Of a stretch of 64,000 nucleotides of DNA, positions 1 to 7,874 are shown in pieces (within the stretch, counting starts at the first letter, position 1; every line of letters starts with the position of its first letter). The translations under genes and the position numbers were made by a program. The stretch comes from Flavobacterium ginsenosidimutans. GTDB lineage: Bacteria > Bacteroidota > Bacteroidia > Flavobacteriales > Flavobacteriaceae. The notes beneath the pieces were generated by a model, which saw nothing but the letters and a program-made list of their open reading frames with translations, made no database searches and was not told the DNA's origin. The stretch is from assembly GCF_003254625.1 (NCBI RefSeq), contig NZ_QJRJ01000082.1:124001-188000 (forward strand). The letters are read 5' to 3'.

Positions 1-3000
1 ACAGCTGATAATCCTTCACAGAAAAAATTACTGGAAGAACTTGCTGACAAACGTTCTGGTTTCTTCAAATATCTAAACAATCAAATTGTAAAAAAACGCT
101 TGAGCAAGCAAACCCTAATTTTCGATTTGAATGAGGGAAGAAATATGATGAACGAGATTCGGGCGATCATCAAAAAAGTTGAAAATACGGAGCAAAAACT
201 TTTAGAAGAGCGCAACTCAAATTCAGAGCGTTATGGCAATTATAGTTTGGCTTTAATTGTTATTGCTTTCTTTATAGCAGCCCTTATTTCTATTGTTTTT
301 ATGATGAGAGTTCTAAAAGATTACAATGAAAGGTCTTTATTACAGAAGGAATTAGAGAAAAAAGATAAAGAAATTGCCGAAAGATTGATAGTAATTAGCG
401 GAATTGCGACCCAAATTGCTAAAGGAAATTATGATGTTCAGATCGATGATAGAAAAGCAGATACTTTGGGAGATCTTGGAGCATCTATTCATGAAATGAA
501 AGATTCTTTAAAAAGTTCTTTCGAATTATTATCTCAAAAAGAATGGTTGCAGTCAGGAGTTGCAACTCTAAATGATAAAATGCTGGGTGAGAAAACCATT
601 CAGAAATTATCTAAAGATGTGATTGAATTTTTGTGCCAATACACCAACAGTAGCGCTGGAGTTTTGTATGTTTTAGATGGAGAAGAAATGACAATTTCTG
701 GAGGTTACAGCTATATTCCAAGTAAAAATAGAGAAAGAATTAAAAAAGGGGAAGGCTTAATAGGTCAAGCAATTGTTTCGGGTAAAATGCTGGAACTGAA
801 AACACTTTCGCCAGATGATATTCAGATCAATTATGCTTTAGGCGAAATTAAACCAACACATATTGTGGCGCTTCCGCTGATGGATTATAAAGTAGAAGGT
901 GCGGTAGAATTAGCCAGTATTTATGGTTTCTCAATGCTTCAGTTGGAATTTTTGAACATCGTTGCTAATAATATCGGAATTGCTTTAAAAGCGACTCAAA
1001 ACCGTAAAAGAGTTTTAGAATTATTGGAAGAAACAAAATCTCAGTCGGAAGAATTACAAATTCAGCATAGCGAATTAGAAGCAATAAATGCAGAATTAGA
1101 AGCACAAACCGAAAAACTCCAAGCTTCGGAAGAAGAACTTCGCGTACAGCAGGAAGAATTGGAACAAACCAATGAAGAATTATCGGAAAGAAGTGTTTTA
1201 TTGGAAGAAAAAAACACAGAAATTCAGAAGAAATCGGAAGCTTTAGAGCTGAGTACTCGCTATAAATCAGAGTTTTTGGCTAATATGTCTCACGAATTAA
1301 GAACTCCGCTGAATTCCATTTTATTATTAAGCCGTTTATTGTCTGAAAACAATAATCAAACGATGAATAATGAAGAAATTGAATTTGCAAAAGTAATTCA
1401 AAGTTCTGGAAACAGTTTGTTAGGATTAATTGATGAAATCCTTGATTTATCTAAGATTGAAGCAGGAAAAATGGAGTTGGAATTCTTGGATGTTTCTACA
1501 AAAGAAATCACCGATAATATGTACAATTTATTCCATATTGTTGCGAAAGAAAAGAACATTAAATTTGAAATTATCACTAAAGAAGCACCAATCGTAATCA
1601 AAACTGATAAAATGCGTTTGGAGCAAATCTTAAAAAATCTGATTTCGAATGCCATTAAATTTACTGAAAAAGGAACGGTAAGCCTTGAAATTAAAATAAA
1701 TGATGACGATGATAAAGAGATCTGTTTTATTGTAAAAGATACCGGAATTGGAATTCCTTTGGCAAAACAGCCATTAATTTTTGAAGCTTTCCAGCAAGCA
1801 GACGGTTCGACGAAACGTAAATATGGAGGAACTGGGTTAGGATTGTCGATCAGTCGTGAATTGGCAAAATTACTTAGAGGAGAAATCATTTTGCATAGTA
1901 AAGTAAATGAAGGAAGTAGTTTTACTTTATGCCTTCCAGTTCTAGGAATCGCTTTGAATAAAATTTCAGTTAATAGAATTGATGAAGAAGAAACTGTTGA
2001 AGAAGAAACAGAAAAAACAGATGCAAGACCAAGATACATCAGCGATGTTATTCCTGCAGAAATTGAAGATGATAGAGATTCAATCGTTGAAGGTGATAAA
2101 GTGATCTTGATTGTTGAAGACGATATTAGTTTTGCTAAATCATTATTGGCTTTTACGCAGAAAAAAGGATACAAAGGAATAGTTGCGGTGAGAGGAGATT
2201 ATGCTTTAAATTTTGCTTTGATCTATAAACCAATCGGAATTTTATTGGATATCGAACTTCCTATTAAAAGTGGCTGGGAAGTTTTGGAGGAATTAAAAAA
2301 TAATTCTCAAACCAAACATATTTCGGTTCATATCATGTCTTCGCACAAATTAAAACAAGAAAGTTTGCTGAAAGGAGCAGTAGATTTCTTAGACAAACCA
2401 GTTGCTTTCGACAAAATTCCAGAAGTTTTTACAAGAATTGAGCATATTATCAATAAAGAATCGCAAAAGGTTTTAATTATCGAAGATAACCCGAAACACG
2501 CTAAGGCGCTTGCTTATTTCTTAGAATCGTACAATATCAATTCTGAGATTAAAAGTGAGGTTTCGGCAGGTTTATCAGCTTTAGGTAAAGAAGAAGTAGA
2601 CTGTGTGATTCTAGATATGGGAATTCCAGACAAACAGGCATATGAAATTCTGGACGGCGTGAAAAAAAGTCCAGGATTAGAAAATCTGCCAGTTATTGTC
2701 TTTACAGGAAAAAGTTTGTCTATAAAAGAAGAATTAAAAATTAGAAAATATGCTGATTCTATTATTGTAAAAACGGCACATTCTTACCAAAGAATGCTCG
2801 ATGAGGTTTCGCTTTTCCTTCATTTAGTTGAAGAAAAGAAGAATGGAGACAATAAAAAAGAAACCCATAAGAAACTGAATTCGTTAAACAATATTTTGTT
2901 TGAGAAAAAAGTACTAATTGTAGATGATGATGTTCGTAATATTTATTCGCTTTCTAAAGCTTTAGAAGCCTTTAGAATGACTGTGATTACAGCTTTTGAC

Positions 3001-3276
3001 GGAAAAGAAGCGATTAAGATTTTAGATGAAAATCCAGACACAGATGTTGTATTATTAGATATGATGATGCCAAATATGGATGGTTACGAAACGGCAGAAA
3101 AGATAAGAAGTAACCCTAAATTTCTTAACTTAGCTGTAATAGCTGTCACAGCAAAAGCCATGACTGGAGATCGAGAAAAATGTATTAAAGCAGGGGCTTC
3201 AGACTATATCACAAAACCTGTCGATGTTGACCAGCTGTTATCGTTACTGCGAGTTTGGCTTTATGATAAAATCTAA
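1..3276 (+). CDS. Hybrid sensor histidine kinase with three receiver domains (5' end outside window)
   Basis: The reading frame is open to base 1, so the N-terminus is missing; the TTG at 100 is not taken as the start. Counting residues from base 100, I see the end of a CHASE3-like extracellular helical region, a membrane segment near 50-70, HAMP (about 85-130), GAF (about 150-300) and a long Glu-rich coiled coil (300-385). HisKA follows with phospho-acceptor His398 in SHELRTPLNS, then HATPase with DTGIGIP and GTGLGLS motifs. Three receiver domains end the protein, with acceptor aspartates near 717, 839 and 987. The middle receiver is divergent. The protein should autophosphorylate and pass phosphate to its own receivers and probably to the CheY-like protein 18 bp downstream. 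The CheR and CheB neighbours suggest a signalling unit borrowed from chemotaxis. The input signal is unknown. Confidence 0.93.
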   Translation, partial: TADNPSQKKLLEELADKRSGFFKYLNNQIVKKRLSKQTLIFDLNEGRNMMNEIRAIIKKVENTEQKLLEERNSNSERYGNYSLALIVIAFFIAALISIVFMMRVLKDYNERSLLQKELEKKDKEIAERLIVISGIATQIAKGNYDVQIDDRKADTLGDLGASIHEMKDSLKSSFELLSQKEWLQSGVATLNDKMLGEKTIQKLSKDVIEFLCQYTNSSAGVLYVLDGEEMTISGGYSYIPSKNRERIKKGEGLIGQAIVSGKMLELKTLSPDDIQINYALGEIKPTHIVALPLMDYKVEGAVELASIYGFSMLQLEFLNIVANNIGIALKATQNRKRVLELLEETKSQSEELQIQHSELEAINAELEAQTEKLQASEEELRVQQEELEQTNEELSERSVLLEEKNTEIQKKSEALELSTRYKSEFLANMSHELRTPLNSILLLSRLLSENNNQTMNNEEIEFAKVIQSSGNSLLGLIDEILDLSKIEAGKMELEFLDVSTKEITDNMYNLFHIVAKEKNIKFEIITKEAPIVIKTDKMRLEQILKNLISNAIKFTEKGTVSLEIKINDDDDKEICFIVKDTGIGIPLAKQPLIFEAFQQADGSTKRKYGGTGLGLSISRELAKLLRGEIILHSKVNEGSSFTLCLPVLGIALNKISVNRIDEEETVEEETEKTDARPRYISDVIPAEIEDDRDSIVEGDKVILIVEDDISFAKSLLAFTQKKGYKGIVAVRGDYALNFALIYKPIGILLDIELPIKSGWEVLEELKNNSQTKHISVHIMSSHKLKQESLLKGAVDFLDKPVAFDKIPEVFTRIEHIINKESQKVLIIEDNPKHAKALAYFLESYNINSEIKSEVSAGLSALGKEEVDCVILDMGIPDKQAYEILDGVKKSPGLENLPVIVFTGKSLSIKEELKIRKYADSIIVKTAHSYQRMLDEVSLFLHLVEEKKNGDNKKETHKKLNSLNNILFEKKVLIVDDDVRNIYSLSKALEAFRMTVITAFDGKEAIKILDENPDTDVVLLDMMMPNMDGYETAEKIRSNPKFLNLAVIAVTAKAMTGDREKCIKAGASDYITKPVDVDQLLSLLRVWLYDKI

Positions 3277-3294
3277 CCTTTTAAATTGCTGTAA

Positions 3295-3660
3295 ATGGGA
3301 AAGAAACGCGTTTTGATTGTAGATGATGATTCCAGAAATATTTTTGCTTTAGTTAATACATTAAAAGCAAAATCGTACGATTGTGTATCTTGTTTAAGTG
3401 CCGAAGAAGCCTTAGGAATATTGAAAGAAGACGCATCAATCGATGCCGTTTTAATAGATATGATGATGCCTGAAATGGATGGTTATGAGGCGATTCCGCT
3501 TATAAAAGAGATTCCGTCGCAACAATCTACTTTGGTGGTTGCTGTGACTGCGCAGGCGATGGCGGGAGATAAAGAAAAATGTTTAGAAGCTGGAGCAGAT
3601 GCCTACATCTCAAAACCAGTAGATGTGGACAAATTACTTCAGATTCTGGAAGAAATTTAA
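3295..3660 (+). CDS. Single-domain CheY-like response regulator
   Basis: This 121-aa protein is a stand-alone receiver domain. It has the acidic DDD cluster after the first strand (VLIVDDD), acceptor Asp in LIDMMMPEMDG, the conserved Thr in AVTAQ and Lys in SKPVD. It has no output domain, so it probably acts by protein contact or as a phosphate shuttle. It closely resembles the third receiver of the kinase just upstream, which suggests duplication of that domain. It lies 18 bp after the kinase and 7 bp before cheR, all on one strand, so co-transcription is very likely. The true partner is inferred from position only. Confidence 0.93.
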   Translation: MGKKRVLIVDDDSRNIFALVNTLKAKSYDCVSCLSAEEALGILKEDASIDAVLIDMMMPEMDGYEAIPLIKEIPSQQSTLVVAVTAQAMAGDKEKCLEAGADAYISKPVDVDKLLQILEEI

Positions 3661-3667
3661 ATGAATT

Positions 3668-4480
3668 ATGATTGAAGATATTGAATTAGAAACTCTTATA
3701 AATGATGTTTACGAATATTATGGTTTTGATTTTGGAAGTTATTCCAGAGCTTCACTTAAAAGACGCGTAAGCAGGGTTTTTTATTTAGATGGATTTAAGC
3801 ATTTTCATGATTTTTTGTCTAAAGTCCGCACAGATCCAGAATATTGCAAGAGAATGATTGACGAAATTACAGTAAATGTAACCGAGATGTTTCGTGATCC
3901 CTCTTTTTATCTTACGCTACGAAAAGAAATCCTTCCGCTATTAGGAACAAAACCTTTTATAAGAATTTGGCACGCAGGATGTTCTACTGGAGAAGAGGTA
4001 TATTCTATGGCAATTATGCTCAAAGAAGCGGGTTTGCTTCATAAATCAATATTATATGCAACTGATATAAATGCATCGGTTTTAGAAACAGCAAAAAGCG
4101 GTATTTTTCCGTTGCGAATGATAAAAGATTACGCAGATAATTATCGCGATTCGGGCGGACAGCAAGATTTTTCAGATTATTATATTGCGAATTATGGTTT
4201 TGCAAAGTTTAATGACAATCTTTCAGAGAAAATGGTTTTCTCACAGCATAATCTGGTTTCAGATACTTCTTTCAATGAGTTTGACCTGATTTTATGCCGA
4301 AACGTTTTAATTTATTTTGATAATAATTTGCAAAAAAGAGTGATTAATTTATTTGATGATAGCTTGGCTGTTCTAGGATTTTTAGCTCTCGGAACAAAAG
4401 AAACTATAAAGTATTCTATATCTCAAACCAAATACAAACAATTTGCTAAAGAGAAAATATGGAGGAAAATAAAAGAATAA
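3668..4480 (+). CDS. CheR-type SAM-dependent glutamate methyltransferase
   Basis: This 270-aa protein has the two-part CheR layout: an N-terminal helical domain (about 1-75, with a basic stretch KRRVSRVF) and a Rossmann methyltransferase domain. The SAM-binding loop HAGCSTGEEVYS and the later CRNVLIYFD motif are typical of CheR. CheR enzymes methylate glutamates of chemoreceptors, but no receptor (MCP) gene is in the window. The substrate may therefore be elsewhere or may be the adjacent kinase. The ATG at 3668 is chosen because the ATG at 3661 in another frame stops after four codons. It overlaps cheB by 22 nt, a sign of translational coupling. Confidence 0.92.
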   Translation: MIEDIELETLINDVYEYYGFDFGSYSRASLKRRVSRVFYLDGFKHFHDFLSKVRTDPEYCKRMIDEITVNVTEMFRDPSFYLTLRKEILPLLGTKPFIRIWHAGCSTGEEVYSMAIMLKEAGLLHKSILYATDINASVLETAKSGIFPLRMIKDYADNYRDSGGQQDFSDYYIANYGFAKFNDNLSEKMVFSQHNLVSDTSFNEFDLILCRNVLIYFDNNLQKRVINLFDDSLAVLGFLALGTKETIKYSISQTKYKQFAKEKIWRKIKE

Positions 4481-5046
4481 AAGATTGTAAAGTAGTTATA
4501 ATTGGAGGTTCTGCAGGAAGTTTGCAGGCATTATTACAGATTTTGCCATTTGTAGAAAAAACAATTTCTTTTGCTATTGTAATTGTCGTTCACAGAAAAA
4601 ACACAGACGAACAAACCTTAGAAGATTTGATTGCTTTAAAAGCGAAATTAAAAGTAAAAGAAGTAGAAGATAAAGTAAAACTCGAAGCTGGATTCATTTA
4701 CATTGCGCCTTCCAATTATCATTTATTGTTTGAAAAAAATGAAACTTTATCTTTAGACACCTCAGAAAAAATAAATTATAGCAGACCCAGTATTGACGTC
4801 TCATTTGAGTCTGCTGCTGAAATATATACAAATCATTTGATCGGAATTCTGCTTTCTGGTTCCAATTCGGACGGAACAGTTGGATTAAAGGCGATTCAAG
4901 CAGCTGGCGGAATAAGTGTGGTACAGAACCCGCTTTCTGCAGATATGCCCTATATGCCTAATAATGCTATTCTGCACACAACTCCTGATTTTGTTTTAAA
5001 AACAGAGGAGATTCTTGAATTTATAAAAGAAATAAATCAGGAATAA
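4459..5046 (+). CDS. CheB-type protein-glutamate methylesterase, catalytic domain only
   Basis: This 195-aa protein is the CheB C-terminal esterase domain without the usual N-terminal receiver. The catalytic triad is visible: Ser18 in GGSAGS, His45 in VVHR and Asp138 in SGSNSDG, spaced as in classical CheB. The motif MPYMPNNAI near 170 matches the family's substrate-binding loop. In classical CheB the receiver represses the esterase until phosphorylated. Here that control is absent or comes from a separate protein, possibly the upstream CheY-like regulator. The start lies inside cheR with a 22-nt overlap. It is the last gene of the four-gene unit and is followed by interspersed repeats. Confidence 0.92.
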   Translation: MEENKRIKDCKVVIIGGSAGSLQALLQILPFVEKTISFAIVIVVHRKNTDEQTLEDLIALKAKLKVKEVEDKVKLEAGFIYIAPSNYHLLFEKNETLSLDTSEKINYSRPSIDVSFESAAEIYTNHLIGILLSGSNSDGTVGLKAIQAAGGISVVQNPLSADMPYMPNNAILHTTPDFVLKTEEILEFIKEINQE

Positions 5047-5066
5047 GCGGTTTGTTGATATGGAAT

Positions 5067-5231
5067 GTCGCCCCTCTGGGGCTATTTAGATGTCGATAAA
5101 TTATGCTATAAATATTTAGCTTCTCCGAAGCTTTTTGTAAAATAATTGAGAATCAGTCCCGGAGGGACGAAATATTTATAGCAAATAATTATACGCACAA
5201 TCAAAAGCTCCAGCGGAGCAAAATATATTTT
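5067..5231. repeat. Interspersed palindromic repeat, GCGAAATATTTATAGCAAA family (triplet copy)
   Basis: Three short hairpin units lie in tandem in the 200-bp gap after cheB: CCCCTCTGGGG, GTCCCGGAGGGAC and GCTCCAGCGGAGC. They are separated by AT-rich spacers reading ATAAATATTT or its complement AAATATTTATAGCAAA. The same core returns at 18348-18427, so this is a dispersed family. The hairpins sit between convergent genes (cheB + and the barrel gene -) and could also serve as terminators. Confidence 0.75.
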
Positions 5232-5246
5232 TTGCAAAAAAAACTA

Positions 5247-6008
5247 TTATTTCTCATCTTCTGGAAGAACCACTTTATTCAATTCAGCTTCTTTTTCGGC
5301 TCTTTTTTGCGCTGCTTTTCCTTTACCAATAGGAATCCCCGCAGTAATGTACCAAGATCTGTTGTATTGGTTATTTGGACCATCGCCTTTCATGACAGTT
5401 ACTAATCCGTAGTAATATTGAACCGTAAAATTTAAGCCATTTCCAACATTTAGATGATATCCGGCTCCAAATGCAAGTCCGGCATCAATTACGTGAATCT
5501 GATCTCGAATATTTTTTTTGTAAATAACATCATCTTTATTGATTTCGTTTTTAAACTCATCAAAAGCCTTAGCAAGAAGACCAAATTGAGGTCCTGTTTT
5601 GAGATAAATATTATTTTTGAATTGGTATTTAATCAATATAGGAACATTAAAATAACGAATTTCACGATTTACACTTCCGCCCGCAAAAGTATTATCCAAA
5701 TTTTCATCGTTTAGAGAATAAACAGGAATATCCTGAGCCCCCATTGGCGATTTTACAATAACACCAGTATTGATCATCCAGGCTGGATTTTTCTTAGATC
5801 TAATGTCGAAATAAAACCCAAGATTGAATCCAGGATTTGTGGCAGAAGATCCCATATTTGAAATGGTCGAAAAATTAACACCGCCTTCTAGACCAAATTC
5901 TAAAAACTCCGAATTGAGTTTGTCTCCAAATATTAAGGAAATCAAGACTTGGGATTGTGCAGAGGTAATACAAAAGAAAGAGATAAGGATTAGAAAACCT
6001 TTTTTCAT
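5247..6008 (-). CDS. Outer-membrane beta-barrel protein (PorT/OmpA-like porin family)
   Basis: This 253-aa protein starts with a clear signal peptide (MKKGFLILISFFCITSAQSQ). It continues with alternating hydrophobic/aromatic strands typical of the small outer-membrane beta-barrel families of Bacteroidota, for example FGLEGGVNFST, NLGFYFDIRS, LKTGPQFGLLAKA and FTVQYYYGLV. The C-terminal 30 residues are charged (AQKRAEKEAELNKV), which is unusual for a barrel that would normally end in an aromatic strand. It lies 12 bp downstream of the next barrel gene on the same strand, so the two are probably co-transcribed. The specific role is unknown. Confidence 0.8.
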   Translation of the reverse strand: MKKGFLILISFFCITSAQSQVLISLIFGDKLNSEFLEFGLEGGVNFSTISNMGSSATNPGFNLGFYFDIRSKKNPAWMINTGVIVKSPMGAQDIPVYSLNDENLDNTFAGGSVNREIRYFNVPILIKYQFKNNIYLKTGPQFGLLAKAFDEFKNEINKDDVIYKKNIRDQIHVIDAGLAFGAGYHLNVGNGLNFTVQYYYGLVTVMKGDGPNNQYNRSWYITAGIPIGKGKAAQKRAEKEAELNKVVLPEDEK

Positions 6009-6020
6009 ACGATTTCTAAA

Positions 6021-7142
6021 TTAAAGTCCAAAACGGTACTGAAGACTGCCTAATACTTGTGTACGAGTGCCTAAGAAACCACATTCTGCACGAAACATTA
6101 CATGTTTACTGAATTGATATTGCGACCCAATGATAAAGTTCCACATATCCTTTGGTCTTTTTTGAAGGGAATATTGAACAGATGAATCTGAGGCTGTGCT
6201 CAATGCTCCGTCCAGAGTCGCGAGGAATGTTCCTGCTCTTTCTAGTGCTCTGTCGGCAGTATTATGTTTGGCTATATTAACTGGATTTTTTTGTTCAGCA
6301 GGTGTTAAGCCATCCCACCAATTATCTACTTTTATCTGATTGTCAGATATTTTTTGAAGACCGCTGTCTACCTTAGCCTGAGCGCTGCTTAGATCAATAA
6401 AATCAGATAAAGGCAAATCTCCATTAGTATCTCCAGAAATATGAACTCTGAAACCTCCAACCCAAACCGCTATATTTGTGTCTGGTTTATTGAATTTAAA
6501 TGTTTTTCCTAATCTCGGACCAAAAACATATGAAAAAGCAGGTTTATCCAGCGAACTAATATCAGTCCAAGCCATGTTCATATCCAGAGCTAGCCAGCCT
6601 CCGCCAATACCAATTGTTGGTGTCATACCAAGACCAAAAGTCGTAGCGTCAAAATTTGCTTTGGTACTAAAATTTGCAACTTCAGACCAATTGTTATCTG
6701 CGTCTGGAACCCAAATACCAGCATTAATTTTAGTTGCCGTTTTGGCTTTTCCGAAAATTCCATAAATATTTAAAAAGGGAAGCAGCCATATATCAGGTCT
6801 GATAGTGAGCGCACCAGCTTCAACTGTTGATTTGTCAAATCGTACAATTTCATCTAGGTTATATTGAGGCCCATGATTAAAACCAATATTTAAATCATTA
6901 ATAACAATTTCAGATTCTTGCCAGAAATAATTAACTGAAACTCCTGCAGAATAGGGAAGTTTATATCCTTTCTGCGCTACTTTTTCTCCCCAAATAGGAA
7001 GGGCATACGGGTATTCTTCTGTTTTAAGACTGTCTTTTAACGTTTGATTTTTTTCTCCTACGATTTTATCGGTATAAACTTGACCGAAAATTTGGATGCT
7101 GAAAAATAATAAAGAGGCTGATATTAGTGTCTTACATTTCAT
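6021..7142 (-). CDS. Probable outer-membrane protein with beta-barrel fold
   Basis: This 373-aa protein has a signal peptide (ISASLLFFSIQIFGQ) and many glycine/aromatic beta strands, such as YSAGVSVNYFW, WLLPFLNIYGIFG, FGLGMTPTIGIGGGWLALDM and FRAECGFLGTRTQVLGSLQYRFGL. The C-terminal strand ends YRFGL, with the aromatic pattern of outer-membrane barrels. A helical, Lys/Asp/Ala-rich insert lies around 240-310 (AQAKVDSGLQKISDNQIKVDNW). It is the first gene of a two-gene minus-strand unit with the barrel gene at 5247-6008. I do not recognise a specific family; the membrane assignment is from sequence character only. Confidence 0.7.
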   Translation of the reverse strand: MKCKTLISASLLFFSIQIFGQVYTDKIVGEKNQTLKDSLKTEEYPYALPIWGEKVAQKGYKLPYSAGVSVNYFWQESEIVINDLNIGFNHGPQYNLDEIVRFDKSTVEAGALTIRPDIWLLPFLNIYGIFGKAKTATKINAGIWVPDADNNWSEVANFSTKANFDATTFGLGMTPTIGIGGGWLALDMNMAWTDISSLDKPAFSYVFGPRLGKTFKFNKPDTNIAVWVGGFRVHISGDTNGDLPLSDFIDLSSAQAKVDSGLQKISDNQIKVDNWWDGLTPAEQKNPVNIAKHNTADRALERAGTFLATLDGALSTASDSSVQYSLQKRPKDMWNFIIGSQYQFSKHVMFRAECGFLGTRTQVLGSLQYRFGL

Positions 7143-7443
7143 TGATTAGAGTATTTAAAATTAATTAAACTGTGAAAAATAAATTGTACTAATTTGTGCT
7201 TAAAGAAATCTCTGTTTATTTTTTTGGCTTATAGAAAAAGTTTTTTTGGCTTAAAATTTGGGACTAAAAAATTGTTAATTATTGTTAAAGTTAACGAAAT
7301 TTTCTTACCTCCGACAAAATTTTTGCAGAAAATAAAAAAAGCTATTAAAATAATTTTCAGATGATTAGTGTGTCTTTCTCTTTTATAATCAGCATTATTA
7401 TGTAGTTCTGAATAATTTAAAAAAAAGTGGTATTTTTACAACT
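7143..7443. other. Divergent intergenic region, no firm element
   Basis: This is a 301-bp AT-rich gap between the divergent barrel gene (-) and the Cys-rich small protein (+). It must hold both promoters. I see near-matches to the Bacteroidota -7 box, such as AAAATTTG near 7253, but no full TAnnTTTG with a TTTG at a suitable distance. No repeat or RNA gene is evident. Confidence 0.4.
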
Positions 7444-7767
7444 GTGAAATGGATAGCAATTATATTATCAGTTTACCTACTGGCACTTTCTAATATGCCA
7501 TGTGCTGATATGGAAATAAATAGCGCTATGCATAAAACGGCACAATTTGCTTCAGAAGAAAATCATTCACATGATAAAAGCAATGATTTATGTTCTCCGT
7601 TTTGCGCCTGCAACTGCTGCGGTGCACAGGTTTTAAGCTACCATTCTACAGAAAGTTTTGAGTTTCCAAAGACTTTTACTCAAATTTCAATTTCTTTACC
7701 TAGTTATAATTCTGTTTTTATTTCCGATTTCTACGGAAGTATTTGGCAACCCCCTCAAATAGCATAA
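7444..7767 (+). CDS. Small exported Cys/His-rich protein, DUF6660-like
   Basis: This 107-aa protein starts at a GTG and has an N-terminal hydrophobic signal segment (WIAIILSVYLLALSNMPC). A His/acidic stretch (EENHSHDKSND) follows, then the compact motif CSPFCACNCCGAQ. The His run and Cys cluster look like a metal-binding site exposed in the periplasm or at the cell surface. It stands 107 bp upstream of the RND metal pump on the same strand. From memory it resembles the DUF6660 family seen upstream of Bacteroidota metal-efflux operons, but I cannot confirm this by search. A role as metal sensor, scavenger or chaperone is inference. An alternative is that it is a lipoprotein cleaved before one of its early cysteines. 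Confidence 0.75.
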   Translation: MKWIAIILSVYLLALSNMPCADMEINSAMHKTAQFASEENHSHDKSNDLCSPFCACNCCGAQVLSYHSTESFEFPKTFTQISISLPSYNSVFISDFYGSIWQPPQIA

Positions 7768-7774
7768 TGATTAT

Positions 7775-7860
7775 GCCCATTTCAATGTTTTGAAAATGGG
7801 CGAGAGAGCTGTGGTCTTTCCACACGTTTACAGGCAATTTAATTGTCTAATTTCTCACGT
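7775..7860 (+). promoter_or_regulatory. Structured leader between the Cys-rich gene and the RND pump
   Basis: A hairpin with arms GCCCATTTCA and TGAAAATGGGC (one bulge) spans 7775-7801. It is followed by a second small stem TGTGG/CCACA near 7811-7826 and a CAATTTAATTG palindrome near 7833-7845. The first hairpin lacks a following T-run, so it is not a standard terminator. The 107-bp spacer is long for this otherwise compact operon, so it may set expression of the pump relative to the upstream gene; this is inference. Confidence 0.4.
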
Positions 7861-7874
7861 CATTATATATTCAA

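Noticed and set aside
1398..2174. 258-aa open frame on the minus strand inside the hybrid kinase
   Set aside because: It lies antisense to conserved HisKA/HATPase and receiver sequence; its composition is Ser/Ile-rich shadow coding with no domain.
5454..5714. 86-aa plus-strand frame inside the beta-barrel gene
   Set aside because: It is antisense to the barrel gene and has low-complexity Ile/Asn/Phe composition.
7775..7801. Hairpin after the Cys-rich gene as a terminator
   Set aside because: There is no T-run after the stem, and the pump gene needs read-through or its own promoter; kept only as a leader structure.
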